DNA from: Cyanobium sp. ATX 6A2
Lineage (GTDB): Bacteria > Cyanobacteriota > Cyanobacteriia > PCC-6307 > Cyanobiaceae
DNA: 64,000 nt
Reading direction: 5' to 3'
Assembly: GCF_024346355.1 (NCBI RefSeq)
Contig: NZ_JAGQCU010000012.1
Span: 1 to 64,000, forward strand
A model generated the notes under the pieces. That model had not been told where the DNA came from, searched no databases, and saw only the letters and a program-made list of their open reading frames with translations. This document shows, piece by piece, positions 32,623 to 42,070 of this stretch (positions are counted from its first letter, which is position 1; every line of letters begins with the position of its first letter). The position numbers and the translations under genes were made by a program.

Positions 32623-33837
32623 TCACTTGACGCCGGGCATGAAGCGGCGCTCATGCTGGGCGCCGGTGAGCATGCGGTTCCAGTAGAGCGCCGGCAGGAT
32701 CTTGCGCTTCACGAACCACATGCTCCAGCGCTCCTTGGTGGGATCGAGCGGGAACGACGGCGCCGGCTCCTGTTTGTAGTTGAACTCGGCCATGATCGTT
32801 TTGCCGTAGCCGGTGATCAGCGGGCAGCAGCTGTAGCCGTCGTAGGCCGCCTCCAGGGGCCGGCCGTCGAGCAGGGCCAGGAGGTTGGCCACCAGCACCG
32901 GCGCCTGGCCGCGCACGGCGGCGGCGGTTTTGGAGTTGGGCATGCCGCTCACATCGCCGAGGGAGAACACGTTGGCGAAGCGGACGTGCTGGAGGGAGAA
33001 CTGATCCACCTCCACGAAGCCGGCGCCATTGGCCAGGGGGCTTTCGGCCACCACATCGGGTGCCGCCATCGGCGGGGTGACGTGCAGGAGGTTGTAGGGA
33101 ATCACCTCCTCACGGCTGCTCTCCCCCTCCGTCACCTTGAACACTGCTTCTTTTTTGTCCGCGCGCACGGCGGTGAGCACATGGTTGTAGCGGGCGTCGA
33201 TGCCCTTGCGCTTCACCACCTCCCGCAGGGGCGCGGCATAGACGGGAACCCCGAAGATGCCCGGCGTGGCGGTGGCGTAGATCACGTTGGCCTGGAGTTT
33301 CTTCTTCTTGAAGACGTCGTCGGCCAGGTAGGCGATCTTCTGGGGCGCACCGGGGCACTTGATCGGCATCGGCGCGCAGGTGAACACCGCGTTACCGCCC
33401 TTGAAGGCCTGGATCGCCTCCCAGGTGTAGGCCGTGAACTCCTTGCTGTAGTTGCTGCACACGCCGCCCTTGCCCAGGGCCTCGCTCAGCCCCTCGATGC
33501 GATCCCAGCAGAGCTTCATGCCAGTGGCCACGATCAGCAGGTCGTAGCTGACCGTGGCTCCGGTGGTCGTGGTGACGCGGTTGTGCTCCGGGTCAAAGCT
33601 GGAGGCCCCTGCCTGGATCCAGTGCACGCCGGAGGGGATCAGGTCGCGTTCGGCGCGGTGGGTGTCCTCGAGGCTGAACACGCCACCACCCACCAGTGTC
33701 CAGCCCGGCTGGTAGTAGTGATCGTGGGCAGGCTCCAGGATCGCCACATCGAGGGCCGTGCGCGCCCGCTTGAGCTGCGCTGCCACGGTGATGCCCGCGG
33801 CCCCGCCGCCGACGATCAGGATCTGGTGGTGGGCCAT
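32623..33837 (-). CDS. sqr: sulfide:quinone oxidoreductase-like flavoprotein (type II)
   Basis: Counting from ATG 33837 (MAHHQILIVGGGAAG) the protein has 404 residues. It has an FAD-binding Rossmann motif at the N-terminus, YDLLIVATGMKL, a second dinucleotide region, and the SQR active-site pieces GGVCSNYS and MPIKCPGAPQKIAYLADD, whose two cysteines match the redox pair of type II SQR. NVFSLGDVSGMPNSKTAAAVR is the C-terminal FAD contact. It would oxidise sulfide and pass electrons to quinone at the membrane surface, probably for detoxification in a cyanobacterium. The ArsR-type gene near the left edge has cysteines reminiscent of persulfide sensors, but it is 32 kb away. Confidence 0.87.
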   Translation of the reverse strand: MAHHQILIVGGGAAGITVAAQLKRARTALDVAILEPAHDHYYQPGWTLVGGGVFSLEDTHRAERDLIPSGVHWIQAGASSFDPEHNRVTTTTGATVSYDLLIVATGMKLCWDRIEGLSEALGKGGVCSNYSKEFTAYTWEAIQAFKGGNAVFTCAPMPIKCPGAPQKIAYLADDVFKKKKLQANVIYATATPGIFGVPVYAAPLREVVKRKGIDARYNHVLTAVRADKKEAVFKVTEGESSREEVIPYNLLHVTPPMAAPDVVAESPLANGAGFVEVDQFSLQHVRFANVFSLGDVSGMPNSKTAAAVRGQAPVLVANLLALLDGRPLEAAYDGYSCCPLITGYGKTIMAEFNYKQEPAPSFPLDPTKERWSMWFVKRKILPALYWNRMLTGAQHERRFMPGVK

Positions 33838-33962
33838 GGAGGCAGGGCAGCCGTGATTGCCCGTCCATTCCATCAGCCGCAGCTGCGGATGTCAGTGGAT
33901 CGGGCCGTGGCGTGACGGGATTGTTGGAATCGGCGGCTGCCGGCCGGTTCAACGGGCGGAGT

Positions 33963-34190
33963 TCAGGCGGCCGGCTGCTCGATTTCGCGCTTGAGCAGCA
34001 CGTAGAGGTAATCGGGCGACTTATAGCGGGTGGGCAGACATTTCTGCAGCAAACTCAGACGCTCCCAGCACACCGTGCGCTGAATGGCTTCAAAACTGCG
34101 GCCATTGCGGATCAAGAGGCGGAGGGCCTTGCAGTAGGTGGGGTAGCTCGCCTCCAGTTCCCCGATCGTGAGCTTGGCAGCAGCACCCAT
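33963..34190 (-). CDS. conserved small picocyanobacterial protein
   Basis: The 75-residue, basic, helical protein has the pattern LEASYPTYCKALRLLIRNG...IQRTVCWERLSLLQKCLPTRYKSPDYLYVLLKREI. I recall similar sequences in picocyanobacterial genomes. Two conserved-looking cysteines and several aromatic residues suggest a small folded domain, possibly nucleic-acid binding because of its charge; that is a guess. It has no operon partner. Confidence 0.7.
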   Translation of the reverse strand: MGAAAKLTIGELEASYPTYCKALRLLIRNGRSFEAIQRTVCWERLSLLQKCLPTRYKSPDYLYVLLKREIEQPAA

Positions 34191-34381
34191 GGGCCTTCAG
34201 CGGATTGTCCAGATCAACCATAGGAACCCACCTCTCGGGCCCCGGTGCCGGCGATCACCTGCGGCCGGTTGGCTTCATGAATCCTTACGTGGCGGCGCTG
34301 ATCCCGCATCTGCCAGGGTGGATCCTGTGCGCAACAGGGGGCCAGACCCCGGCACGGCGATGACACCGCAAACACACGGCG

Positions 34382-35464
34382 ATGACAGCCCCAGATTTTC
34401 CTCGGCGGCTCACGTTGCGCCAACCCGACGACTGGCATGTGCACCTGCGCGATGGGGCCATGCTCCAGGCCGTGGCCGGGGCCACAGCGGCTCAGTTTGC
34501 CCGGGCGATCGTGATGCCCAACCTGAAACCGCCGGTCACCAGCGTGGCCGCCGCCACGGCCTACCGGCGGCGCATCCGTGAGGCCCTGAGCGACGGCTGC
34601 CCCTTCCAGCCGCTGATGACCGCCTACCTCACCGACACGATCGAGCCGGCTGAGGTGGAGCGTGGCTTTGCCGAGCAGGTGTGGGTGGCCTGCAAGCTCT
34701 ATCCCGCCGGCGCCACCACAAACTCGGCGGCGGGGGTGAGCGCCATCGAGGCGATCACGCCGGTGCTGGCGGTGATGGAGCTGATCGGCATGCCGCTGCT
34801 GATCCACGGGGAGGTGGTGGATCCAGCCGTGGACATCTTCGATCGCGAGGCGGTGTTCATCGAGCGGGAGCTGGCGCCGCTGCTGCAGCGCCACCCCGGC
34901 CTGAAGGTGGTGCTGGAGCACATCACCACCGCCGACGCCGTGGATTTCGTGCGCAGCGGCCCGCCCAACCTGGCGGCCACCATCACCCCCCACCACCTGC
35001 ACATCAACCGCAACGCCATGTTCGCCGGCGGGCTGCGGCCCGACTTCTACTGCCTGCCGGTGGCCAAGCGGGAGCTGCACCGCCTGGCCCTGCGCGCTGC
35101 GGCCACCTCCGGCAACCCGAAGTTCTTCCTCGGCACCGACAGTGCCCCCCACGGCCGTGGCGCCAAGGAGTCGGACTGCGGTTGCGCCGGCATCTTCAAC
35201 GCCCCCTTCGCGATCGAGAGCTACGCGGCGGCGTTCGAGCAGGAGCAGGCCCTCGAGCGCCTGGAGGGGTTTGCCAGCGAGCATGGCCCGCGCTTCTACG
35301 GCCTGCCGCTCAACAGCGGCACGATCACCCTGGAACGGCAGCCCGTTGCGGTGCCCCAGCGGCTGCACCGCAACGACGCCGCCGGCACCGCCGTGGACCT
35401 GGTGCCCTTCCACGCCGGCGAAACCCTGCCCTGGCGGCTGGCCACCACGGCGGCAGGCACGTGA
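34382..35464 (+). CDS. pyrC: dihydroorotase, class II (PyrC)
   Basis: The 360-residue zinc amidohydrolase performs the third step of UMP synthesis. Metal ligands are in DDWHVHLRDGAML (the HxH), the carbamylated lysine is in VACKLYPAGATTNS, further histidines are in LLIHGEVVD and LEHITTADAV, and the catalytic aspartate is in GTDSAPHGRGAKE. NPKFFLG completes the signature. It is followed 71 bp later by the bifunctional OMP decarboxylase/OPRT gene, so most of the late pyrimidine pathway is clustered. Confidence 0.95.
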   Translation: MTAPDFPRRLTLRQPDDWHVHLRDGAMLQAVAGATAAQFARAIVMPNLKPPVTSVAAATAYRRRIREALSDGCPFQPLMTAYLTDTIEPAEVERGFAEQVWVACKLYPAGATTNSAAGVSAIEAITPVLAVMELIGMPLLIHGEVVDPAVDIFDREAVFIERELAPLLQRHPGLKVVLEHITTADAVDFVRSGPPNLAATITPHHLHINRNAMFAGGLRPDFYCLPVAKRELHRLALRAAATSGNPKFFLGTDSAPHGRGAKESDCGCAGIFNAPFAIESYAAAFEQEQALERLEGFASEHGPRFYGLPLNSGTITLERQPVAVPQRLHRNDAAGTAVDLVPFHAGETLPWRLATTAAGT

Positions 35465-35535
35465 TTACGAGGTATGTCGGGCCCTCGCCCGGCTCCGGCG
35501 CCGTGCCCTAACAACGCTCCAGGCATCCCTTGGCC

Positions 35536-37041
35536 ATGGGCTTTTTCGTCCAGCTCACCGAGGCCATGGCCGATCGCCAGTCGCTGCTGGTGACCGGCCT
35601 CGACCCCAACCCCGAGATGCTGCAGAGCTGGGCGGCGCGCCGCGGCATGGCCAACCGCTCCTTTCTCAGTCAGGCGCGGCACTGGATCAAGGCGGTGATC
35701 GAGGCCACCGCTCCGCACGTGTGCGCCTATAAGCCCAGCCTCGGCTTCTACCAGGCCCTGGGGCCGGTGGGGCTGGAGCTGCTGCTGGAGGTGCGCGAGC
35801 TGGTGCCGCCCGATCTGCCCCTGATCATCGACAGCAAGCACGGCGATCTCAACTCCTCCTCCGCGCTCGCCCACTACCTGTTCCGGGAGCTGGCCGCCGA
35901 CGCGGTGAGCCTCTCGCCGCTGCCGGGCCAGGACATCGCCGCCCCGTTCCTGCTCTATCCGGGCAAGGCGGTGGTGATGACCTGCCACAGCTCCAACCAG
36001 ACGGCCCGCGTCATCCAGCACTTTCCCAGCGAGGACGACCCCCTGTTTCTGCGCATCGTGCGCGAAACCCTGCTCTGGGGCACCCAGGAGCAGCTGCTGC
36101 TGGAGGTGGGCACCAGCGACCCACAGATCCTGGCGCGGGTGCGGCAGGTGGCCCCGGAGCGCTTCCTGATCCTGCGCAGCCTCTGGGGTGAGGAGGAAAA
36201 GCTCGAGGCCATGCTGCAGGCGGGTTTCACAAGCTCCGGCGACGGTTTGCTGCTGCCCCTGCCTCAGAACCTGCTGGTGGAAGACGACATGGCCCAGCGC
36301 GCCGTGGCGCTGAAGGCGCAGATCAACGGGATCCGCGATCGCTGGCTGGAGCGCCGGCAGGGAAGCGCCAGCTGCGATCTCTGGCTGGCGGGCAACCCCG
36401 CCGAACCGGCTGGGACATCGGGAGCGCCGCCACCGGATCCGCTGGAGGCGCTGATCCTTGATCTGTTCGACATCGGCTGCCTGCTGTTCGGCGAGTACGT
36501 GCAGGCCTCCGGGGCGGTGTTCAACTATTACGTGGATCTGCGCCAGATCATCTCCGATCCCAACCTCTTCCACCGGGTGTTGGATGCCTACGCGGGCTGC
36601 ATGGGCGAACTGGCCTTCGATCGCATCGCCGGCATCCCCTACGGCTCCCTGCCCACCGCCACGGGTCTTTCGCTGCTCCTGCACAAGCCGCTGATCTATC
36701 CCCGCAAGGAGGTGAAGGCCCATGGCGCCAGGCGGCTGATCGAGGGGGATTTCGAGGAGGGCGATCTGGTGGTGGTGGTGGACGACATCCTGATCACCGG
36801 TGGCAGCGTGCTGGAGGGCATCGCCAAGCTGGAGAGCTCCGGCCTGGTGGTGCACGACGTGGTGGTGTTCCTCGACCACGGCGGCGACCACGACCGCCAT
36901 GCCCGCGAGCGCCTGGCGGCGGCCGGCTACCGCTGCCATGCCGTGCTCGACATCGAGCGCATCACCCGGGTGCTGCACGGCGCCGGGCGGCTCAGCGACG
37001 CGCAGGCCGCCACCCTGCGTCCCGGCCTGGCACTGGGCTAG
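35536..37041 (+). CDS. pyrFE: bifunctional orotidine-5'-phosphate decarboxylase / orotate phosphoribosyltransferase
   Basis: The 501-residue fusion (from ATG 35536; TTG 35530 is also in frame) joins two enzymes. Residues about 1-280 are a class-2 OMP decarboxylase (VTGLDPNPEML, IDSKHGDLNSSSALA with the catalytic Asp/Lys array, SPLPGQDIAAPFL). Residues about 310-500 are an OPRT (IAGIPYGSLPTATGLSL and the PRPP loop VVVVDDILITGGSVLEG). The order PyrF-PyrE is the reverse of animal UMP synthase and is the form I know from cyanobacteria. It catalyses the last two steps to UMP and sits beside pyrC. Confidence 0.94.
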   Translation: MGFFVQLTEAMADRQSLLVTGLDPNPEMLQSWAARRGMANRSFLSQARHWIKAVIEATAPHVCAYKPSLGFYQALGPVGLELLLEVRELVPPDLPLIIDSKHGDLNSSSALAHYLFRELAADAVSLSPLPGQDIAAPFLLYPGKAVVMTCHSSNQTARVIQHFPSEDDPLFLRIVRETLLWGTQEQLLLEVGTSDPQILARVRQVAPERFLILRSLWGEEEKLEAMLQAGFTSSGDGLLLPLPQNLLVEDDMAQRAVALKAQINGIRDRWLERRQGSASCDLWLAGNPAEPAGTSGAPPPDPLEALILDLFDIGCLLFGEYVQASGAVFNYYVDLRQIISDPNLFHRVLDAYAGCMGELAFDRIAGIPYGSLPTATGLSLLLHKPLIYPRKEVKAHGARRLIEGDFEEGDLVVVVDDILITGGSVLEGIAKLESSGLVVHDVVVFLDHGGDHDRHARERLAAAGYRCHAVLDIERITRVLHGAGRLSDAQAATLRPGLALG

Positions 37042-37066
37042 AAACCCGCCAGTCGCCGGCCCTCCT

Positions 37067-40000
37067 GTGGAGCCCACACCCAGGGGGTCGATCTCCGATC
37101 CGTTTCTGCGCCGGCCGGTGCTCACCGTGGTGCTGGCCCTGCTGGTGCTGCTGGCCGGAGTGGTGAGCCTGCCGGGCCTGCAGATCGAGAACCTGCCGGA
37201 GATCGCCCCGGGGCGGGTGTCGGTGAGCGCCAGCTACCCCGGGGCTGGCCCCGAGGTGGTGGAGCAGGGGGTCACATCCCTGCTGGAGAAGCAGCTCAAC
37301 GGCCTCGAGGGGCTCGATCAGATCCGCTCCACCAGCTCCAACTCCAGCAGCAGCATCACCCTCAGCTTCGAGGGTGGCAATCCGGAGATCAACCAGATCA
37401 ACACCCAGAACGAGGCCGCCGTGGTGCAGCCGCGGCTGCCGGGGCCGGTGTCGCGCTTCGGGGTGCGGGTGCGGCGCAGCTCCGACGACCTGTTGATGGT
37501 GCTGAGCTTCAGCGCCGAGCGCGATCGCTACGACGACGTGTTCCTGAGCGGCTGGGTGGAGCAGGTGGTGATCGACCGTCTGCAGCGGGTGAGCGGGGTG
37601 GGGGAGGCACGGCTGTTCGGCGGCAGCACGCTGGCCTTCCGGCTCTGGCTGGATCCCCAGCGCCTCAATCTGGCGAACCTCACGATCGCCGATGTGAGCA
37701 GGGCCCTGCAGGAGCAGAACGTGCTGGCGGCCCTGGGCCAGGTGGGTGAGGCCCCGGCTCCCGCCGACCAGATGCTCACCCTGCCCCTGCGCATGGAGGG
37801 GCGCCTGCGCACGGTGGCGGAGTTCGAGGATCTGGTGGTGGCCCGTGGACCGGGCGGTGGCGTGATCCGACTGGCCGATGTGGGCCGGGTGACCCTGGGC
37901 AGCGAGGACTACGGCTCGATCGCCACCAACCTCGACGGGCGCTCCACCGTGGCGATGGGGATCTTCCAGCGCGACGGCAGCAATGCCCTGGAGGTGAGCC
38001 GGGGCATCAGCGACGCCCTCGATGAGCTCGGCGGCCAGATCCCTCCCGGAGTGGACCTCCAGGTGATCATCGACGAGGCCGAAACGGTGCGCCAGAGCAT
38101 CGATCGCACCCTGGCGGGCCTGCGCGACGCGGTGCTGCTGGTGTTCTTCGCGCTGCTGCTGGGTCTGGGCAACAGCCGCCTGGCCCTGATCTCGGCGCTG
38201 GCGGTGCCGGTGGCGCTGGTGGGATCGCTCACGGTGCTGCGCCTCAGCGGCAGCTCGATCAACACCCTCACCCTGTTCGGCATGGTGCTGGCCACCGGCC
38301 TGGTGGTGGACGACGCCATCGTGGTGAGCGAGGACATCGGCCGGCGGCTGGAGCGGGGCCATGCCCCGCTGGCGGCGGCGCGGGAGGCGATGGCGGAGCT
38401 GGGCGGCGCCGTGATCGCCACCTCCCTGGTGCTGGTGGCGGTGTTTCTGCCGGTGCTCACCCTGCAGGGCAGCACCGGGCGGCTCTACGCCCCGATCGGC
38501 CTGACGATCGGCGCCACGATCTTCTTTTCCACCATCAACGCCCTCACCTTCACGCCGGTGGCCGCCAGCCGGCTGCTGAATGCCGACCAGCGCGAGCCCC
38601 GCTGGTTGCTGCGCCTGATCGATCCCCCCCGCCGGGCCCTGGAGGCCCTGGAGGGCCCCTACGACCGCTGGCTCACCCGGGCCCTGGCCTGGCGCCGCCG
38701 GGTGGTGGCCGTGCTGCTGGTGGGCTTGCTGCTCACGGCCTGGGCCTACCAGCAGCGCCCCAAGGCGTTCATCCCCCAGGAGGACGGCAGCCAGCTGCGC
38801 GGCCTGGTGGTGCTGCCCGACGGCATGGCCCTGGCCCGCACCCAGGCGGTGATGGAGCGGGTGCGGGAGCTGGTGCGGCAGGAGCCAGCGGTGAGTTCCG
38901 GCAACTTCTACGCCGGCCGCTCCTTCGGCGACAGCGCCCCCAGCCGGGGCATCTTCTTCCTGCGCCTGCTGCCGATCGGCGAACGGCCGCCGGGGGAGCA
39001 CACCCCCGCGGCGATCGCCGGCCGCCTCAACCGCGAGCTGTCCAGTGCCATCGACGATGGCCAGGTGGTGGTGATCGAGGCCCCCAGCGTGCGCGGCTTC
39101 GGTAGTGAGGGGGGGATCGAGTTTGATCTGCTCGACACCAGCGGCGGCCGCCTCAGCCTCAGCGCCTTCCAGGAGGCCGTGCAGACCTTCATTGCCGCCG
39201 CCCAGGCCACCGGCGACTTCGAGCGGGTGACCACCCGCTTCAGCGCCGACGCCCCGCTGCTGCAGCTGGAACCCGACCGCCTGCAGCTGGCGTCTTTGGG
39301 GGTGGATCTCAGCGCGGTGGTGGATGTGCTGGGGTCGAGCTTCGGCAGTGAGTATGTGAATGACAGCTTCGAGGGCGACCGCATCCGCCGGGTGATCGTG
39401 CAGCTCGAAGGCACGAATCGCCGCGATCCCGCCGACGTGCTGGCCCTGCGGGTGCGCAACCGCGAAGGCCGGCTGATTCCGCTCTCCCAGCTGGTGCGCG
39501 TGCGCGAAGACACCGGCCCCACCGCGATCACCCGCACGCGGCTGGTGCGCTCGATCGCGGTGCGGGCCCAGCCCAGGGCTGGGGTGAGCACTGGCCAGGG
39601 GATGGAGCGGCTGCAGCAGGTGCGCCGCGAGCTCGGCAGCCAGCTCACGGACCTGGAGTGGGCGGGCCTGGCGCGGGAGGAAGCCCGCTCCGGCGGCGCC
39701 AACGAACGGGTGTTCCTGCTGGCGGTGGTGGTGATGGTGCTGGTGCTGGCCGCCCTCTACGAGAACGTCCTCGATCCCATGATCATCCTGATCACGGTGC
39801 CGCTGGGGCTGCTGGGAGGCATCGCCGGGCTGGCCCTGCGCGATCTGCCCCTGGATGTGTACGGCCGCATGGGCCTGCTGGTGCTGATCAGCCTGGCCGC
39901 CAAGAACGGCATCCTGATCGTGGAATTCGCCAACCAGCGCCTGGCGGCCGGCATGGCCCTGGAGCCGGCGATCCACGGCGCCGCCGTGGCCCGGCTGCGG

Positions 40001-40249
40001 CCGATCCTGCTCACGGCGATCTCCTCGCTGGCCGGTTTCCTGCCGCTGGTGTTCGCCGAAGGGGTGGGGGCGGTAAGCCGCCGCAGCATCGGCACCGTGG
40101 TGTTCTCCGGCCTGCTGATGGCCACGGTGCTCAGCCTGTTCGTGGTGCCGGTGGTCTACCGGATCGTCAAGGGCTGGGAGCTGCGCTGGGGTGAGCGGCG
40201 TCGCCATGGCTCCGTGGACGCGCCGTCTGCGGCTTCTCAGCACCCTTAG
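37067..40249 (+). CDS. RND efflux pump inner-membrane subunit (HAE1 family)
   Basis: The 1060-residue protein starts most likely at GTG 37067 (VEPTPRGSISDPFLRRPVLTVVLALLVLLAG). It has 12 transmembrane segments in two halves, and two large periplasmic porter loops. The TM4 proton-relay aspartates are in LATGLVVDDAIVVSEDIGRRLERG, and the second-half relay region is LVLISLAAKNGILIVEFANQRL. It exports hydrophobic compounds by proton antiport as a trimer that needs a membrane-fusion protein and an outer-membrane channel; the nearest adaptor gene is at 42063. The translation start overlaps nothing and lies 25 bp after pyrFE. Confidence 0.9.
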   Translation: MEPTPRGSISDPFLRRPVLTVVLALLVLLAGVVSLPGLQIENLPEIAPGRVSVSASYPGAGPEVVEQGVTSLLEKQLNGLEGLDQIRSTSSNSSSSITLSFEGGNPEINQINTQNEAAVVQPRLPGPVSRFGVRVRRSSDDLLMVLSFSAERDRYDDVFLSGWVEQVVIDRLQRVSGVGEARLFGGSTLAFRLWLDPQRLNLANLTIADVSRALQEQNVLAALGQVGEAPAPADQMLTLPLRMEGRLRTVAEFEDLVVARGPGGGVIRLADVGRVTLGSEDYGSIATNLDGRSTVAMGIFQRDGSNALEVSRGISDALDELGGQIPPGVDLQVIIDEAETVRQSIDRTLAGLRDAVLLVFFALLLGLGNSRLALISALAVPVALVGSLTVLRLSGSSINTLTLFGMVLATGLVVDDAIVVSEDIGRRLERGHAPLAAAREAMAELGGAVIATSLVLVAVFLPVLTLQGSTGRLYAPIGLTIGATIFFSTINALTFTPVAASRLLNADQREPRWLLRLIDPPRRALEALEGPYDRWLTRALAWRRRVVAVLLVGLLLTAWAYQQRPKAFIPQEDGSQLRGLVVLPDGMALARTQAVMERVRELVRQEPAVSSGNFYAGRSFGDSAPSRGIFFLRLLPIGERPPGEHTPAAIAGRLNRELSSAIDDGQVVVIEAPSVRGFGSEGGIEFDLLDTSGGRLSLSAFQEAVQTFIAAAQATGDFERVTTRFSADAPLLQLEPDRLQLASLGVDLSAVVDVLGSSFGSEYVNDSFEGDRIRRVIVQLEGTNRRDPADVLALRVRNREGRLIPLSQLVRVREDTGPTAITRTRLVRSIAVRAQPRAGVSTGQGMERLQQVRRELGSQLTDLEWAGLAREEARSGGANERVFLLAVVVMVLVLAALYENVLDPMIILITVPLGLLGGIAGLALRDLPLDVYGRMGLLVLISLAAKNGILIVEFANQRLAAGMALEPAIHGAAVARLRPILLTAISSLAGFLPLVFAEGVGAVSRRSIGTVVFSGLLMATVLSLFVVPVVYRIVKGWELRWGERRRHGSVDAPSAASQHP

Positions 40250-40309
40250 GCCACGCTATGGATCGCGGCAGCGACAGACCAGGCCGCAGTTCTGTGAGGA
40301 GTTGATCGC

Positions 40310-42070
40310 GTGACCGCAGCGGACACCAGGCCACCGCAGACGGGCAGTAACGCCTCTGGCTTGCTCGGCCGGCTGCTGCCGGGCCTGGAGCGGCTGCTCC
40401 ACTACCGCATCGGCTGGCTGCGCAGTGATCTGCTGGCCGGCATCACGGTGGCGGCCTACCTGGTGCCCCAGTGCATGGCCTACGGCGAGCTGGCGGGGTT
40501 GGAGCCGATCCAGGGCCTCTGGGCAATCCTGCCGCCGCTCTTGCTCTATGCCGTGCTGGGCTCCTCGCCACAGCTCTCGGTGGGCCCGGAGTCCACCACC
40601 GCCGTGATGACGGCCGCGGCGGTGGGGCCCCTGGCCGGGGGCGACGCCGCCGGTTATGCGCTGCTCGCCAGCACCCTGGCGCTGCTGGTGGGCCTGGTGT
40701 GCTGCCTGGGGGCCTGGCTGCGGCTCGGATTTCTGGCTGATCTGCTCTCCAAGCCGATCCTGGTGGGGTACATGGCCGGTGTGGCGGTGATCATGATCAC
40801 CGGCCAGATCAGCAGGATCAGCGGTGTGCCGCTGGCGGCCGAATCCCTGGCGGGCCAGCTGCTGGAACTGATGCGCCACCAGGGTGAGATCCATCCACCC
40901 ACGGTGCTGCTGGCGGCGGGGGTGCTGGGGTTCCTCTTCTGGGTGCAGCGCCGCTTTCCGCAGGCACCCGGCCCGCTGCTGGTGGTGCTGCTGGCCAGCT
41001 CCGTGGTGGGGGTGTTCCATCTCGACCGTGCCGGGGTGGCCGTCATCGGCCCCATCCCGGCGGGTCTGCCTTCGCTGGCCGTTCCGGGCGGCATCACCAC
41101 CAGCAACCTCACCTATCTGCTCTCCACCGCGGTGGGCATCGCCCTGGTGGGCTATTCGGACAACGTGCTCACGGCCCGCGCCTTCGCCGCCCGTGGCGGC
41201 TACCGCATCGATGCCAACCAGGAGCTGCTGGCGCTGGGAACGGTGAATCTGGGCAACGGCCTGTTCCAGGGGTTCCCGGTGAGCAGCAGCGGCAGCCGCA
41301 CGGCGATCGGCGATTCCCTCGGCAGCCGCTCCCAGCTGTTCTCACTGGTGGCCTTCGCGGTGGTGATCACCGTGCTGCTGTTCCTCAGACCCCTGCTGGC
41401 CCTGTTCCCCAAGCCGGCCCTGGGGGCGATCGTGATCTACGCGGCCCTGCGCCTGATCGACGTGGCGGAGTTCCGCCGGCTGCGGCAGTTCAAGCGCAGC
41501 GAATTCCGCCTGGCACTGATCACCCTGTTCGGGGTGCTGGCCACCGACCTCCTGATCGGGGTGGGTCTGGCGGTGGCGCTGTCGATGCTGGATCTGCTCG
41601 CCCGCCTGATGCGCCCCCACGATGCGGTGCTGGGTTCGGCTCCGAACCTTGCCGGCCTGCACGACGTGAACGACTGGAAGGGCGCCACCACCGTGCCGGG
41701 GCTCGTGATCTACCGCTACGACGCGCCGCTGTGCTTCGCCAACGCCGAGAACTTCCGGCGGCGGGCCCTCGAGGCGATCGCTGCGGAGGAGACGCCTGTG
41801 GAGTGGTTCGTGCTCAACGCCGAGGCGATTGCGGAGGTCGACATCACGGCCGCTGATGCACTGCGGGACTTCGCCGAGGAGCTCCAGAGGTGCCACATCA
41901 CCTTCGCCATGGCGCGCGTGAAGCAGGACCTGTACGGGCTGCTGGAGCGGGCCGGCATCGTCGAGCGCCTGGGGCCGGAGCGGTTCTTCCCGACCCTGCC
42001 CAGTGCCCTCGCCGCCTTCAACGCCCGCAGCCAGAACCGCCCTGCATCGCTTTCTATCGGTGATGCGTAA
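40310..42070 (+). CDS. SulP-family anion transporter with STAS domain
   Basis: The 586-residue protein is the third SulP of the window and differs from BicA. The N-terminus reads YRIGWLRSDLLAGITVAAYLVPQCMAYGELAGLEPIQGLWAI and then SVGPESTTAVMTAAAV, closer to proteobacterial and plant sulfate-type members. GNGLFQGFPVSSSGSRTAIGDSLGSRSQ and a C-terminal STAS domain (VPGLVIYRYDAPLCFANAENFRRR) follow. The substrate cannot be assigned. It starts at GTG 40310, 60 bp after the RND gene, and ends overlapping the RND adaptor frame. Confidence 0.85.
   Translation: MTAADTRPPQTGSNASGLLGRLLPGLERLLHYRIGWLRSDLLAGITVAAYLVPQCMAYGELAGLEPIQGLWAILPPLLLYAVLGSSPQLSVGPESTTAVMTAAAVGPLAGGDAAGYALLASTLALLVGLVCCLGAWLRLGFLADLLSKPILVGYMAGVAVIMITGQISRISGVPLAAESLAGQLLELMRHQGEIHPPTVLLAAGVLGFLFWVQRRFPQAPGPLLVVLLASSVVGVFHLDRAGVAVIGPIPAGLPSLAVPGGITTSNLTYLLSTAVGIALVGYSDNVLTARAFAARGGYRIDANQELLALGTVNLGNGLFQGFPVSSSGSRTAIGDSLGSRSQLFSLVAFAVVITVLLFLRPLLALFPKPALGAIVIYAALRLIDVAEFRRLRQFKRSEFRLALITLFGVLATDLLIGVGLAVALSMLDLLARLMRPHDAVLGSAPNLAGLHDVNDWKGATTVPGLVIYRYDAPLCFANAENFRRRALEAIAAEETPVEWFVLNAEAIAEVDITAADALRDFAEELQRCHITFAMARVKQDLYGLLERAGIVERLGPERFFPTLPSALAAFNARSQNRPASLSIGDA

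Noticed and set aside
36992-40243. A 1083-codon open frame on the minus strand
   Set aside because: It is the exact antisense of the RND pump gene; in GC-rich DNA with strong third-position bias antisense frames stay open. The peptide is His/Gln/Gly-rich with no domain.
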